64,000 bases of DNA from Lachnotalea sp. AF33-28 (GTDB lineage Bacteria > Bacillota > Clostridia > Lachnospirales > Lachnospiraceae), in the NCBI RefSeq assembly GCF_003477885.1, contig NZ_QUEE01000006.1, positions 124,001 to 188,000 on the forward strand, read 5' to 3'. The position numbers and the translations under genes were made by a program. A model generated the notes under the pieces. That model worked only from the letters and a program-made list of their open reading frames with translations, ran no database searches and had not been told where the DNA came from. Shown here in pieces: positions 1 to 9,478 of the stretch; the first letter of the stretch is position 1; each line of letters starts with the position of its first letter.

Positions 1-762
1 TCGGACGTGGAACGTGCATCCAATCCTCTGCGGCTGGTGCCGAGGGCATTGGACTTATCCGGTTACCGGTTTGTCCTGTTTTCCGGGACGAGCATCGGGA
101 CGGCCTATAAGATAACCATACTGCGGACAGCCGCGGGAACGCTGTTTAATGTGGCGGTCACAGCGCTGTTAGCCTACCCGCTGTCCAGGAAATACTATCC
201 CGGCAGAAAGGCGCTGACGAAGATCGTTGTATTTACGATGTGGTTCAGCGGCGGCATGATACCGACCTTTCTGCTGATTAAGACGCTGAAGCTGACAAAT
301 AACTTCTGGGTCTATATTCTTCCGGGACTGGTAAATCCATTCAACCTGATTATCTTGCGCAATTTCTTTATGCAGCTGCCGCCTTCCCTGGAGGAATCGG
401 CAAAGCTGGACGGCGCCAACGATTTTGTGGTATTTACAAGGATCGTATTGCCGCTGTCCAAGGCGTCCATCGCGACGATCGCCCTGTTCTACGCCGTAAC
501 GCACTGGAATTCCTGGTATGATTCCATGCTTTATGTGGGCGATAAATCCCTTTGGTCGCTGCAGTATGTCCTAAAGCAGATCATCTCCAGCGCCAGCGTG
601 ACCAACATGGCCACGGCCAGCACCGTGCTGGAGAACATACCGCCGGCGGAGACGGTGAAGATGGCTACGATCGTGGTCTCCACAATCCCGATCCTGTGTG
701 TGTATCCTTTCCTGCAGAAATACTTTGTCAAAGGTGTTCTTGTGGGTTCGATAAAGGAGTAG
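1..762 (+). CDS. ABC sugar transporter permease, LplC/YtcP type (5' partial)
   Basis: Inner-membrane permease of a carbohydrate ABC importer. The reading frame is open from base 1, so the gene starts outside the window; the GTG at 7 is probably an internal Val, since family members are about 290-300 residues and only about 254 are present. Several hydrophobic segments are seen. The EAA loop is clear (EESAKLDGANDF, then RIVLPLSKA), where the permease contacts the ATPase. The end, KGVLVGSIKE, is typical of the LplC/YtcP group. The binding-protein gene follows at 1074, after a repeat element and a structured leader. The partner permease presumably lies upstream. Family call is firm; the sugar is unknown. 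Confidence 0.9.
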   Translation, partial: SDVERASNPLRLVPRALDLSGYRFVLFSGTSIGTAYKITILRTAAGTLFNVAVTALLAYPLSRKYYPGRKALTKIVVFTMWFSGGMIPTFLLIKTLKLTNNFWVYILPGLVNPFNLIILRNFFMQLPPSLEESAKLDGANDFVVFTRIVLPLSKASIATIALFYAVTHWNSWYDSMLYVGDKSLWSLQYVLKQIISSASVTNMATASTVLENIPPAETVKMATIVVSTIPILCVYPFLQKYFVKGVLVGSIKE

Positions 763-764
763 GG

Positions 765-966
765 TATTATTCACAGTTACCGAAAAGTTCCCGCACAAGA
801 GAGGGCAGGGTATGGCCCTCATTGGGACACGCTCTCGCTCCGTGAAGCGCGCAGCGGTTCTAACGCTGCACATTACGCAGCGAAAGAACCGGCGGGCTTC
901 AAGGATCCCTATGAGGGCCATACCCTGTCCTCTCTTGCGCTGCTTTATCGGCAGCTTTGAATAATA
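765..966. repeat. Nested-hairpin dispersed repeat, copy A (about 200 nt)
   Basis: Palindromic element between the permease and the binding-protein gene. The ends are inverted (TATTATTCA at 765-773, TGAATAATA at 958-966). Inside are two long arms containing AGGGTATGGCCCTCAT and its complement, then an inner hairpin around GGTTCT...AGAACC. It matches 22262-22468 in reverse orientation nearly end to end, and many differences between the copies are paired across stems. It has no coding capacity of its own; the long reading frames that cross it are artefacts. It may be a non-autonomous mobile element or an RNA hairpin processed between the genes. Confidence 0.8.
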
Positions 967-1007
967 GTAGGTGTAACAAGGAGTGAAGCGAGAGCTGCAA
1001 AAAAGAA

Positions 1008-1066
1008 ATGCGCATAATAGCGCGCCTGCCATCAGCCTTTGGCTGGTGACAAAAGAAAGGAAGGAG
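1008..1066 (+). promoter_or_regulatory. Twin-hairpin leader motif before solute-binding protein
   Basis: Hairpin 1 is GCGC-ATAATA-GCGC (1010-1023). Hairpin 2 is GCCATCAGCC-TTT-GGCTGGTGAC, followed at once by the AAAGGAAGGAG ribosome site. The same arrangement precedes genes at 60958, 63339, 51051 (-) and more weakly 26419 (-). It is probably a 5' untranslated regulatory structure, or a dispersed repeat that happens to sit there. Confidence 0.6.
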
Positions 1067-1073
1067 AAAGAGA

Positions 1074-2678
1074 ATGAAAAAGAAACTATTGGCATTACTG
1101 CTGGCGTTAACCGTGACATGTGCACTCGCCGCATGCGGTGAAAAGGGCAGCGGCGCTGAAACAACGGCCGGGACAGACGGCAATGCGGGGACAGTTAAGA
1201 CGCAGCAGTCCACAGAGGGAGAGGTAAAAACGGCAGACGAAGATCCCGTGATATTCGTGACCCGCGGCTACAACAATGTGGAAAACAAGGCGGATAATGA
1301 GGAAATCAGGCAGGCCATCATCGAGGCATCCGGCATAAATTTTGAATATGTGATTGTGCCAAGCGAAAACTGGGATGACCTGGTGAATATTAAGATCGCG
1401 GCATCGGAAGAGTTTGATATGCTCAATATCATTAATGACAACGGCGACTGGTCCAAGTATTCCAAAAGAAACGCCCTGGTGCCGATGAATGACCTGATCG
1501 AACAGTACGGACAGAACATTCTGAAGGTTATGGGCGATTTTGACAGCCCGGTGTGGAAATCCTGCAAGGATGCTTCCGGCAATATCTACGCGCTTCCAAG
1601 GCAGGAAAGCTGGACGAAAGGCGGAGTGCCCTTTATCCGTGCGGACTGGCTGGAGGCGCTGGGGATGGAGACGCCGGCCACGATTACGGAGCTGGAGGCC
1701 TATTTTGAAGCGGTGAAAAATACGGACTTAAACGGAAACGGTGAGAATGACGAGATTCCCTATATACCTTATGCATCCAGCCTGCTGTCCACCTTCCGTC
1801 CATATTTTCTGGGATTTCACGGAGAACGGTACCTGGCGGATGACGGAACTGTTATGCCCTGGTACATGGATGAAAACGCGTACCAGATGCTGGAAACTTT
1901 CCACAGATGGTACGAAAAAGGCTGGCTCTATAAGGAGTATCTGACGATTACAACCGAACAGATCCAGGATCTGGTGATGGCGGACCGCATCGGCTGCGGC
2001 GCCGGCTGGTACAACGCGCCCATGGCGCCTACGGACACGGTCAGAAAATCCAACCCTGATTCAAAGATGGACTGGATTTCTCTGCCGAACCTGACGGATT
2101 TCCCAGAAGGCGGCATGCCGGCCTGGACCACCAATCCCATCAATGTGGCGGCCGTTGTGATGTCGGCCACCAATCAGAATCCGGAGACCGCGGTCAAACT
2201 GGTGGACTGGATGTTTGCTTCCACAGAGAACTACATGCTCTGCACCTACGGAATCGAGGGAAAGCACTGGGAATGGACCGACGATTCGCATAAAACATTC
2301 CGCCGGCTGGATACGGAAAACTATAACATAGGATTTTATCAGTTCGTGGAATGGTTTGATACCGATATCTTCCCGAAAGAAGAAATCGACCAGGATAATT
2401 ACCGGAACAACGCTATAGAGAAGATGCAGCAGGCGATTAACCGGATGGAAGTGGCGGAGACCTTTGACTATTATATCCCCTATGACTTTACAGGTACGGA
2501 GGCGGAGATGCTCAACAACGACGCGGATACGATTATTGAAGAGGCCGCGGCCAAGGTAGTCTCCGGGGAATTCGGACAGAGCGAATGGGAAAACGCGGTG
2601 AAGACGGCCTGGGATACGGATGGAACCGTACGTTCAAAGGTCTGGACGGAGCAGTATAAGGCATTTACAACCGAGTGA
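1074..2678 (+). CDS. ABC transporter extracellular solute-binding lipoprotein (YtcQ/LipO-like)
   Basis: Captures a carbohydrate outside the membrane for the adjacent permease. It begins MKKKLLALLLAL and has a lipobox LAAC with Cys21 as the lipidated residue, followed by a Gly/Thr-rich linker to about residue 55. At 534 residues it fits the large family 1 binding proteins paired with LplB/LplC permeases. A segment reading DLNGNGENDEIPY resembles the calcium-binding loop common in this family. The start is chosen by AAGGAAGGAG just upstream. No ATPase gene is nearby, which is usual for this type because a shared MsmX-like ATPase serves several systems (family knowledge). Confidence 0.92.
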   Translation: MKKKLLALLLALTVTCALAACGEKGSGAETTAGTDGNAGTVKTQQSTEGEVKTADEDPVIFVTRGYNNVENKADNEEIRQAIIEASGINFEYVIVPSENWDDLVNIKIAASEEFDMLNIINDNGDWSKYSKRNALVPMNDLIEQYGQNILKVMGDFDSPVWKSCKDASGNIYALPRQESWTKGGVPFIRADWLEALGMETPATITELEAYFEAVKNTDLNGNGENDEIPYIPYASSLLSTFRPYFLGFHGERYLADDGTVMPWYMDENAYQMLETFHRWYEKGWLYKEYLTITTEQIQDLVMADRIGCGAGWYNAPMAPTDTVRKSNPDSKMDWISLPNLTDFPEGGMPAWTTNPINVAAVVMSATNQNPETAVKLVDWMFASTENYMLCTYGIEGKHWEWTDDSHKTFRRLDTENYNIGFYQFVEWFDTDIFPKEEIDQDNYRNNAIEKMQQAINRMEVAETFDYYIPYDFTGTEAEMLNNDADTIIEEAAAKVVSGEFGQSEWENAVKTAWDTDGTVRSKVWTEQYKAFTTE

Positions 2679-2692
2679 GCAATTGAAAGCCT

Positions 2693-2731
2693 GGGGCGGG
2701 GCGGTTGAACGGCATACCGCTTACCCGCCCC
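2693..2731 (+). promoter_or_regulatory. Intercistronic GC-rich hairpin
   Basis: GGGGCGGG (2693-2700) pairs with CCCGCCCC (2724-2731), with an inner GCGGT/ACCGC helix. It has no T-tract, so it is not a typical terminator. A stable hairpin just after a binding-protein gene often protects that part of the message, giving more binding protein than downstream enzymes; that role is inferred. Confidence 0.55.
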
Positions 2732-2748
2732 GAAAGAAGGAAACGAAA

Positions 2749-3756
2749 ATGGAACAGGTTAAGATCTATACACTGGAAAATGAAACGCTTGGAGTGTCGG
2801 TGAGCAATGCGGGCGCGACGGTTCTGTCACTGGAACTAAAGGAGGACGGACGTCCCCCCTGTGATGTGCTGCTGGGCACGCCGGATCCGGGGAGCAGACT
2901 GCTCCCTGGCCCGATGTTCGGCGCCACACTGGGGCGGACGGCCGGCAAGACGATGCCGCCCGCTTACCGCTGTCAGGGAAAAGAGATCCGGCTGGATCCG
3001 AACCGGCAGACCTATCACTGCCATGGCGGTTTCAAAGGATTTGACAAACAGATCTATGAAGTAAAACAGGAGAGCGCGGCATCCATAACCATGTGCCGCA
3101 TGAGTCCGGACGGGGAAGGCGGTTATCCGGGAAATCTTCAGGTGAAGATCCGATTTTCGCTGGAACATCGGGCCTTGTGTATCGGGTACATGGCGAAATC
3201 CGACAGGGATACCGTTGTCAGCATCAGCAACCATCTCTATTTCAACCTGAATGGGCAGGGAAACGGGGACGTGCTGGGGCATACGGTCCGGATCCCGTCC
3301 GGCAGGGTGCTGCATATCGACGGGCAGGGCGTTTCCGACGGCGGCATCCGGCAGACTGCGGGGACGCCCTTTGACTTTACAAGGCCCTGCCGGATCGGTG
3401 AACAGATGGCAAAGGAAGATGAACAGCTTAAGTTTGCCGGAGGCTTCGATCATACCTATCTTCGGGAAGTAAGTGCTGCAGAACCTGTGCTGGAAGCATG
3501 GGGGGACCGTTCGGACATCCGGATGCGGGTATATACGGATCTGCCTGCCATTCAGTTTTATGTGGCAGATTTTGAAGGAACCGGCATCATGGGCAAGGGC
3601 GGCCGCTCCTATCGCGGCAGGGACGGCTTCTGTGTGGAACCGCTGTTCCCGCCAAATGCCATGAATACGGATTTGTCGCCCAAGCCCGTGCTCAAGGCGG
3701 GGGATACGTGGCACTACACGGTCAGATACGCGTTCGATATTGGAAATGAGGGATGA
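2749..3756 (+). CDS. galM: Aldose 1-epimerase (galactose mutarotase)
   Basis: Interconverts alpha and beta anomers of a hexose such as galactose in the cytoplasm. The 335-residue protein has the usual order of motifs: GATLGRTAGK, then YHCHGGFKGFDKQ with catalytic-site His, SNHLYFNLNGQG with the second His, and a late FCVEPLFPPNAMN segment with the catalytic Glu. The ATG at 2749 is preferred over upstream in-frame codons because GAAAGAAGG lies eight bases before it and similarity to the family begins there. It ends one base before the GH2 start, so the two are translated together; the mutarotase would process sugar released by that glycosidase. Confidence 0.93.
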   Translation: MEQVKIYTLENETLGVSVSNAGATVLSLELKEDGRPPCDVLLGTPDPGSRLLPGPMFGATLGRTAGKTMPPAYRCQGKEIRLDPNRQTYHCHGGFKGFDKQIYEVKQESAASITMCRMSPDGEGGYPGNLQVKIRFSLEHRALCIGYMAKSDRDTVVSISNHLYFNLNGQGNGDVLGHTVRIPSGRVLHIDGQGVSDGGIRQTAGTPFDFTRPCRIGEQMAKEDEQLKFAGGFDHTYLREVSAAEPVLEAWGDRSDIRMRVYTDLPAIQFYVADFEGTGIMGKGGRSYRGRDGFCVEPLFPPNAMNTDLSPKPVLKAGDTWHYTVRYAFDIGNEG

Positions 3757-3757
3757 G

Positions 3758-6064
3758 ATGAGAGAAAAACTATTAATGGATTATGGATGGAAATTCCATC
3801 CGGATGATCTTAAATATCCGGAACCGGTGAATTTCAGCCATTATTACAACCGGACAAAGGCGGAATCCGGCAAGGGGCCGGCCAATCCCTGCTTTTATGA
3901 TCTGGATTGGCAGGAGGTGGATCTGCCCCATGACTACGCGGTGGAATCCGCGCCTGACCCGTCCTATACCAACGCTCTGGGATTTATGCGAAGGCAGAAC
4001 GCCTGGTACCGCAGGCTCTTTTCCCTGTCGCCGGAGGATGAGGGGAAGAGGATCTGTCTGCAGTTTGACGGCGTGGCCACCCACTGTACGGTATGGGTCA
4101 ACGGACAGCTGCTGATGCGTAATTTCTGCGGTTATACTTCTTTTACAGTGGATATCACCGACGCCGCCAATTATGGGGAGCTGTTAAATCTGGTGGCGGT
4201 TTATGTGGATACATCGGAATTTGAAGGCTGGTGGTATGAGGGCGCCGGTATCTACCGGCATGTATGGATGATCAAAACGGCGGATGTTTCCGTAGGGGAA
4301 TGGGGCACTTTTGTAAAGCCCGTCCGAAAGGAAGACGGCAGCTGGGAGGTGGAAACGGAAACCCGGCTGCGCAATGACAGCCTGCGGGAACGGACGGTGA
4401 AGCTGACCACCGCTTTGGACGGTCCGGGCATGGCATCATCCGAGGTGACGCTCCCTGCAAAGGAAACGGTGACCGTGCGCCAGACCTTCTGTGCGGGGAA
4501 TCCGCGCCTCTGGTCCTTGGAGGATCCGTACCTGTATCAGGCCGTATCTTCGGTGGAGGAAAACGGCAGACTGCTGGATCGGACAGAGACAGAGTTCGGG
4601 TTCAGGGAGATCCGTTTTTCTGCGGAGGAAGGTTTCTTCTTAAACGGAAAGCCGGTGAAGCTGAAAGGAGTCTGCAGCCATGAGGACCAGGGGAACCTGG
4701 GCACAGCGCTGCCGGATGATATCCGCAGGCAGAGGCTTGCCATGATCAAATCCATGGGCTGCAACGCTCTGCGCTGTTCCCATAACCCTCCTGCGCCGGA
4801 GACGCTTTCGCTCTGTGACCGGCTGGGAATCCTGGTCATGGATGAGAACCGGTGGTTCGGCAGCTCGGCGGAGGTCCTGGGAGAGCTTGAGAGCATGATC
4901 CGGCGGGACAGGAACCATCCCTGCATCATCATGTGGTCCATGGCCAATGAGGAAGCGCTGCAGACCACGGCCAAGGGGCGCAGAATCTTAAATTCCATGC
5001 GTGTGTTCGCGAGAAAGCTTGACGATACAAGGCCGATCATGATGGCCATGGATAACGGGCTGCTCTCCGATGCCACCACTACTTCGGCGGATGTCATCGG
5101 CATCAACTACAATGAAGGATTATATGACAGCATACACAGCATGTTTCCCAACCAGCCCATGGTGGCCTCTGAGATCGGCGGAAAGATTCTGGAGTACGGA
5201 GTGATGGGAGATGCCAGCGGCGAGGACTGGGAGGCGGTCAATACCCGGCCGTTTATGATGGGGATGTTTAAATGGGTGGCCTTCGGCTACCGCGGTGAAT
5301 CCAGAGGATGGCCGCGCATCTATTCCAGGAGCGGTATCATAGAGATGAACGCCAGACCTAAGGAAAATACCTGGTTTTATAAACAGATGTGGGGGGAGCA
5401 GGAATTCACGAAGATCTACCCGATCCATTGGAACTGGCAGGGGAAAGAAGGGGAAACTATTCCTGTCCGCGTCTATACGGCCGGTGAGGAGACGGAACTG
5501 TTCTTAAACGGAGTATCCCTGGGGCGCCTCACGGTCAATCCGACCCGCAGAACCACCTGGCAGGTGCCCTATCGGGAGGGCGTCTTAACGGCGGTTTCCT
5601 ACCGGTCCGGGAGGGCGGTCAGCGAGGATTCGGTCATGACAACAGAAGCTCCGGCAAGGGTGCGTCTGACTCCCGACAGGGATGCGCTGCATGCCGACCG
5701 GAGGAGCGTTGTCACTTTTGACGCTTCGCTGGAAGACGGAAAAGGCCGTCCGGTTCTGTGGGAGAATGCCTGTGTGGAATTTGAGGTGGAAGGGCCGGCC
5801 GTGCTCCTGGCTGCAGGTAACAGCGATCCATACGAACATCTGGGAGCCAGAGTGCCCAGACGGAAACTGCATAACGGAAGCTGTCAGCTGATTTTAAGGG
5901 CGGGCAGCACGGCGGGAGCGGTGAAGGTGACGGCGTCCTGCAAAGGCCTGGAGCCGGCGGAATATACGCTTCCGATACTGCCCTGCGAAAGAGAGCCCCA
6001 TGTGCCTGTGGAGATCGAGACGGATGCGCTGACCTATTTTGCCCGCATGACGGAACAGAATTAA
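3758..6064 (+). CDS. Glycoside hydrolase family 2, beta-galactosidase-like
   Basis: Hydrolyses a terminal beta-linked sugar from an imported oligosaccharide. It is a 768-residue cytoplasmic protein without a signal peptide. Order: N-terminal jelly-roll (DYGWKFHPDD to WYRRLFSL), immunoglobulin-like domain, TIM barrel beginning near LKGVCSHEDQG, then C-terminal beta domains. The acid/base is Glu398 in SMANEE and the likely nucleophile is Glu472 in VASEIGGK; RCSHNPPAP is the family's barrel motif. The ATG at 3758 has GAGGGA just upstream and follows the mutarotase stop directly. C-terminal domains resemble DUF4982-type extensions. Substrate beyond a beta-hexoside cannot be set from sequence. Confidence 0.9.
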   Translation: MREKLLMDYGWKFHPDDLKYPEPVNFSHYYNRTKAESGKGPANPCFYDLDWQEVDLPHDYAVESAPDPSYTNALGFMRRQNAWYRRLFSLSPEDEGKRICLQFDGVATHCTVWVNGQLLMRNFCGYTSFTVDITDAANYGELLNLVAVYVDTSEFEGWWYEGAGIYRHVWMIKTADVSVGEWGTFVKPVRKEDGSWEVETETRLRNDSLRERTVKLTTALDGPGMASSEVTLPAKETVTVRQTFCAGNPRLWSLEDPYLYQAVSSVEENGRLLDRTETEFGFREIRFSAEEGFFLNGKPVKLKGVCSHEDQGNLGTALPDDIRRQRLAMIKSMGCNALRCSHNPPAPETLSLCDRLGILVMDENRWFGSSAEVLGELESMIRRDRNHPCIIMWSMANEEALQTTAKGRRILNSMRVFARKLDDTRPIMMAMDNGLLSDATTTSADVIGINYNEGLYDSIHSMFPNQPMVASEIGGKILEYGVMGDASGEDWEAVNTRPFMMGMFKWVAFGYRGESRGWPRIYSRSGIIEMNARPKENTWFYKQMWGEQEFTKIYPIHWNWQGKEGETIPVRVYTAGEETELFLNGVSLGRLTVNPTRRTTWQVPYREGVLTAVSYRSGRAVSEDSVMTTEAPARVRLTPDRDALHADRRSVVTFDASLEDGKGRPVLWENACVEFEVEGPAVLLAAGNSDPYEHLGARVPRRKLHNGSCQLILRAGSTAGAVKVTASCKGLEPAEYTLPILPCEREPHVPVEIETDALTYFARMTEQN

Positions 6065-6179
6065 GGTGTGACCGGCAGCCTGTGGGATGCTGCGGAACAT
6101 GGACAGAACAAAGGTGCGCTTTGCGCACATATGGGCGTATTCTGCCTGCATAACAGAAACAAGGAAGCGAGGAAAAGGA

Positions 6180-7160
6180 ATGAAATATCGCAGTTTAGGA
6201 ACAGACGGGCCGAAGGTGTCGGCGGTGGGCCTGGGAACCTGGGCCATGGCGGGGAATTCCTATGGGAAGGTGGACGATGCGGAGAGCATACGGGCGATCT
6301 GCCGGGCGCTGGAAGAAGGCATCAATCTGGTGGATACGGCGGCCAGCTATGGAGGCGGCTATTCGGAAAAGGTGGTGGGGATGGGATTAAAGGGCAGGAG
6401 GCAGCAGGCTTTCCTGTGCACGAAATGCGGCATCCATCCCAATAAAGAGCGTACGGCCCTGGAATATGACCTGAAGCCCGAAAGCATAAGAGGAGAACTG
6501 GAAAATTCTCTGAAGAATCTGCAGACGGATTACATAGACCTTTACCAATTCCACTATCCGGACCCGTCCACCCCCATTGCCGAAAGTCTGGGGGAACTGA
6601 AGCGGCTTAGGGAAGAAGGAAAAATCCGGTATATCGGGCTGTCCAATTTCAGCCTGGAGCAGATCCGGGAAGCGGTTTCGGTTTGGAAACCGGACAGCGT
6701 GCAGGTGCAGTTTTCTCTGCTGGAACAGTCAGGGCGTGAGATCCTGCACTACTGTAGGGAGCAGGAAATCGGGGTTTTAACTTACGGCTCCATCGCGGGC
6801 GGTATGCTTAGCGGTAAGTTTCAGGAGCCTCCGGTTTTTCAGCCGCAGGATACAAGAGAGCGTTTTTATCCGTATTTTAAGGAACCGGCGTTTAGCCGCT
6901 GCCGCAGGCTGGTGGACGTGCTGGAAGAGATCGCAGGATCCCACGGATGGCCTGTTTCGGCCGCCGCCATCGCCTGGGTGAATCAGCAGGAGGGTGTTAC
7001 CTGCGCGCTGGTGGGAGCGAAAACTCCCCTGCAGGCTTCGGCCAATGCCGGGGCCGGGGACTGTGAGCTTAAAGAAGAGGAGCTTAAGAAGATCGAAAGG
7101 GCCTGGTTAAGGTTACAGGACGAGTCTGCAGAAACCGTAAAAGAGGGAAATGAAACTTAA
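6180..7160 (+). CDS. Aldo/keto reductase
   Basis: NAD(P)H-dependent oxidoreductase of the aldo/keto reductase superfamily, about 326 residues, probably acting on a sugar aldehyde or lactol. The catalytic tetrad is visible: Asp in NLVDTA, Tyr in ASYG, Lys in LCTKCG and His in YQFHYPDP. The barrel carries IGLSNFSLEQI and a C-terminal CALVGAKTP segment, typical of cofactor binding. The start at 6180 follows AGGAAAAGGA; a longer frame from 6087 has no ribosome site. A short GTGCG/CGCAC hairpin sits in the 115-base gap from the GH2 gene. The context suggests a dehydrogenase step on the released sugar, similar to D-threo-aldose or L-fucose dehydrogenases. Confidence 0.9.
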   Translation: MKYRSLGTDGPKVSAVGLGTWAMAGNSYGKVDDAESIRAICRALEEGINLVDTAASYGGGYSEKVVGMGLKGRRQQAFLCTKCGIHPNKERTALEYDLKPESIRGELENSLKNLQTDYIDLYQFHYPDPSTPIAESLGELKRLREEGKIRYIGLSNFSLEQIREAVSVWKPDSVQVQFSLLEQSGREILHYCREQEIGVLTYGSIAGGMLSGKFQEPPVFQPQDTRERFYPYFKEPAFSRCRRLVDVLEEIAGSHGWPVSAAAIAWVNQQEGVTCALVGAKTPLQASANAGAGDCELKEEELKKIERAWLRLQDESAETVKEGNET

Positions 7161-7177
7161 AGACAGGAGGAGACGGC

Positions 7178-8548
7178 ATGTTTGTTTTGGGAGTGGCCCC
7201 TACCAGGAGGGATACGAAGGATTTTGAGCTTTGTTATGCACATGAGCGCAAGGCTGCAGTGCTGGAAGCTATACGAAAGTTTGCACGGGAGCAGGGGGAT
7301 ATCCGGGTCGTGGATATCGATTTCCTGAATGAGGAAGGACTGATGATCGATCCGGAGGATGCGGACCGGGTATACCGGCATTTCCTGGAGCAGGGGGTGG
7401 ACGCCGTGATCGCGCCCCACTGTAATTTTGGAGCGGAGGAGCCGGTGGCGCGCTTAGGGAGGCTGATGGGAAAGCCGTTTCTTTTGTGGGGCCCCAGGGA
7501 TGAGGCGCCTCCCGCATCCGGACCGCGCCAGACCGACACCCAGTGCGGCTTGTTTGCCAGCGGCATGATGTTAAACCGCTATAACGTCAGATATACATAT
7601 CTGGAGAACTGCCGGCTGGATTCTCCCGTCTTTTATGAGGGGCTGGATCATTTCATCCGGGTGGCCAATGTGGTGAAAGCATTTTTAGGCTTAAGGATCG
7701 CGCAGATCAGCCTGCGCCCCAGGACTTTTTTGTCGGTGAAAGTGAATGAGAACCAGCTGCTGGAGAAGTTCGGCATCGATATCGTGACCGTTGATTATAC
7801 GGAGATTACATCGGAAATCCGCCGGGTGCTGGAGGAGGAAGCGGATGCGGTGAAAGAAAGGGCGGGCGGAATCCGCAGCCGGTATGACGCATCCTCCATG
7901 CAGGAGGAGACCCTGCACAATATGGCGGCCATGGAGCTTGGCATCCGGCATCTGGCAGACAAATACGGCTGCAGCTGTGTGGCCAGCGAATGCTGGAGGA
8001 CCTTCAGCGTGCCCTTCGGCATCATGCCCTGCGCCGGATTCGGCGATCTGATTCAGGAGGGGCTGCCCGTCGCCTGTGAGGGGGATATCCACGGAGTGAT
8101 TTCTTCCGTGCTGCTATCGGCGGCCGCTATGGGCAGAAAGCCGCATTTCCTGGCCGATATTACAATCCGCCATCCTAAGAACGACAACGCGGAGCTGTTG
8201 TGGCACTGCGGACCGTTTCCTTCCTCCCTGGCAAAGAAAGGGGTGAGGCCCGTGCTCAATTCCTGCCTGGGACAGTTCGAACTGGAGAGCGGGGCGCTGA
8301 CTCTGTGCCGGTTTGGGGATGACCATGGGCGGTACCGGCTGTTTGCGGATGAGGCGGTCACCACCGACGGGCCGCCCACCAACGGCAACTATGTGTGGAT
8401 CGAAACAAAAGACTGGCCGGCCTGGGAGAGAAAACTGGTAACGGGCCCTTATATCCACCACATATCCGGCATACACGGCCGTTACGCTTCGGTGCTAAGG
8501 GATGCCTGCGGATATCTGGGAATTGAGGCGGACCGGGCGGAGTGTTAA
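7178..8548 (+). CDS. L-fucose/L-arabinose isomerase-like protein
   Basis: Resembles the fucose isomerase superfamily, which interconverts aldoses and ketoses with a divalent metal. The 456-residue protein shows an N-terminal Rossmann-like part (VDAVIAPHCNFGAEE), a middle region with RPRTFLSVKVNENQL, and a C-terminal region with GDIHGV and HCGPFP. The last two contain Asp/His likely to bind metal. The start has AGGAGG upstream and lies 17 bases after the reductase stop. Followed by an aldolase and a kinase, it fits an isomerase-kinase-aldolase route. Some relatives have no proven activity, so the enzyme step is an inference. Confidence 0.8.
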   Translation: MFVLGVAPTRRDTKDFELCYAHERKAAVLEAIRKFAREQGDIRVVDIDFLNEEGLMIDPEDADRVYRHFLEQGVDAVIAPHCNFGAEEPVARLGRLMGKPFLLWGPRDEAPPASGPRQTDTQCGLFASGMMLNRYNVRYTYLENCRLDSPVFYEGLDHFIRVANVVKAFLGLRIAQISLRPRTFLSVKVNENQLLEKFGIDIVTVDYTEITSEIRRVLEEEADAVKERAGGIRSRYDASSMQEETLHNMAAMELGIRHLADKYGCSCVASECWRTFSVPFGIMPCAGFGDLIQEGLPVACEGDIHGVISSVLLSAAAMGRKPHFLADITIRHPKNDNAELLWHCGPFPSSLAKKGVRPVLNSCLGQFELESGALTLCRFGDDHGRYRLFADEAVTTDGPPTNGNYVWIETKDWPAWERKLVTGPYIHHISGIHGRYASVLRDACGYLGIEADRAEC

Positions 8549-8618
8549 ACCCGTCTGAACTGTTACGAAATGACAGCAGATATATGAAAAAGAGAAAGCG
8601 AAAGGAGAGCTGAATAAA

Positions 8619-9458
8619 ATGGCTTTGATAAAAGCATGCGATATTATGAAAATGGCGGATCAGGGAGGTTATGCGGCGATCGGATTCGACGCGTTTAATC
8701 TGGAGAGCATCATGTATATCATTGAGACGGCAGAGGAGCTTAACACGCCGGTCATCCTCATGATCTATCCGGCGATGAAGGCCAATATGCCCTACAGCAC
8801 CTTTGCGGCAGTGACGAAGGATCTGGCCGAAAAGGCGTCCGTGCCGGTGGGTCTGATGCTGGATCACGGCCCTGATTTTGAGGATGCGATGGCGGCTGTA
8901 GCGGCGGGATTTACCAGCATTATGATCGATTATTCCCATCTGGAATATGAGGACAATGTCAGGCTGACGCGGGAAGTAGTAAAGACCTGTCATGCGCTGG
9001 GCATCGATGTGGAAGGGGAGCTGGGCCATGTGGGCATAGCGGCCAATGAAGCGGATTATACGGATGCAAAGAATTTTACGGAGGTGGATAAAGCGCTGGA
9101 TTATCTGGAGCGGACGCAGGTGGATGCGCTGGCGATCTCTATCGGGACAGCCCACGGAAATTACGTTTCGGCGCCCAATCTGGATATGGAGCGGTTAAAA
9201 GAGATTAACGCTGTCACCGATGTCCCGCTGGTGCTGCACGGCGGCACCGGTGTGCCGGAGGAGCAGATCCGTGAAGCCATTTCGCTGGGCATCAACAAGC
9301 TGAATATGGCCACAGGCTATAACCTGAAAATGTATGATGTCATGAAGAAGTATATCGTGGAGGGAAAGGGCAGGCCACGCGCCACGGATCTGCTGCTGGG
9401 AACGAAGGAAGAGATTAAGGAATATATACGGCACGCGATGAAGCTGGCACGCCCCTGA
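8619..9458 (+). CDS. Class II ketose-(bis)phosphate aldolase (FbaA/GatY/KbaY family)
   Basis: Zinc-dependent aldolase that splits a phosphorylated ketose into dihydroxyacetone phosphate and an aldehyde. Of 279 residues, the catalytic Asp and first zinc His are in MLDHGPDF; the Glu of GELGHVG, His of SIGTAHGNY and His of VLHGGTGVP complete the metal and phosphate sites. ASN-type phosphate contacts appear in INKLNMATG. The ribosome site AAAGGAGAG lies before the ATG. It is followed 20 bases later by the PfkB kinase, which probably makes its substrate. Whether it cleaves fructose, tagatose or another ketose phosphate cannot be read from the sequence. Confidence 0.92.
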   Translation: MALIKACDIMKMADQGGYAAIGFDAFNLESIMYIIETAEELNTPVILMIYPAMKANMPYSTFAAVTKDLAEKASVPVGLMLDHGPDFEDAMAAVAAGFTSIMIDYSHLEYEDNVRLTREVVKTCHALGIDVEGELGHVGIAANEADYTDAKNFTEVDKALDYLERTQVDALAISIGTAHGNYVSAPNLDMERLKEINAVTDVPLVLHGGTGVPEEQIREAISLGINKLNMATGYNLKMYDVMKKYIVEGKGRPRATDLLLGTKEEIKEYIRHAMKLARP

Positions 9459-9478
9459 CGGTATGGAGGAAAAGCGGC

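Noticed and set aside
765..966. Insertion sequence with transposase
   Set aside because: No coding frame resembling a transposase; only a palindromic element of about 200 bases.
571..1213. Long reading frames on the - strand across the 765-966 repeat and start of the binding-protein gene
   Set aside because: They cross the palindromic repeat and the real + strand gene; no ribosome site and low-complexity product.
2836..3714. 292-codon reading frame opposite the mutarotase gene
   Set aside because: Antisense shadow of a recognisable gene; no family resemblance.
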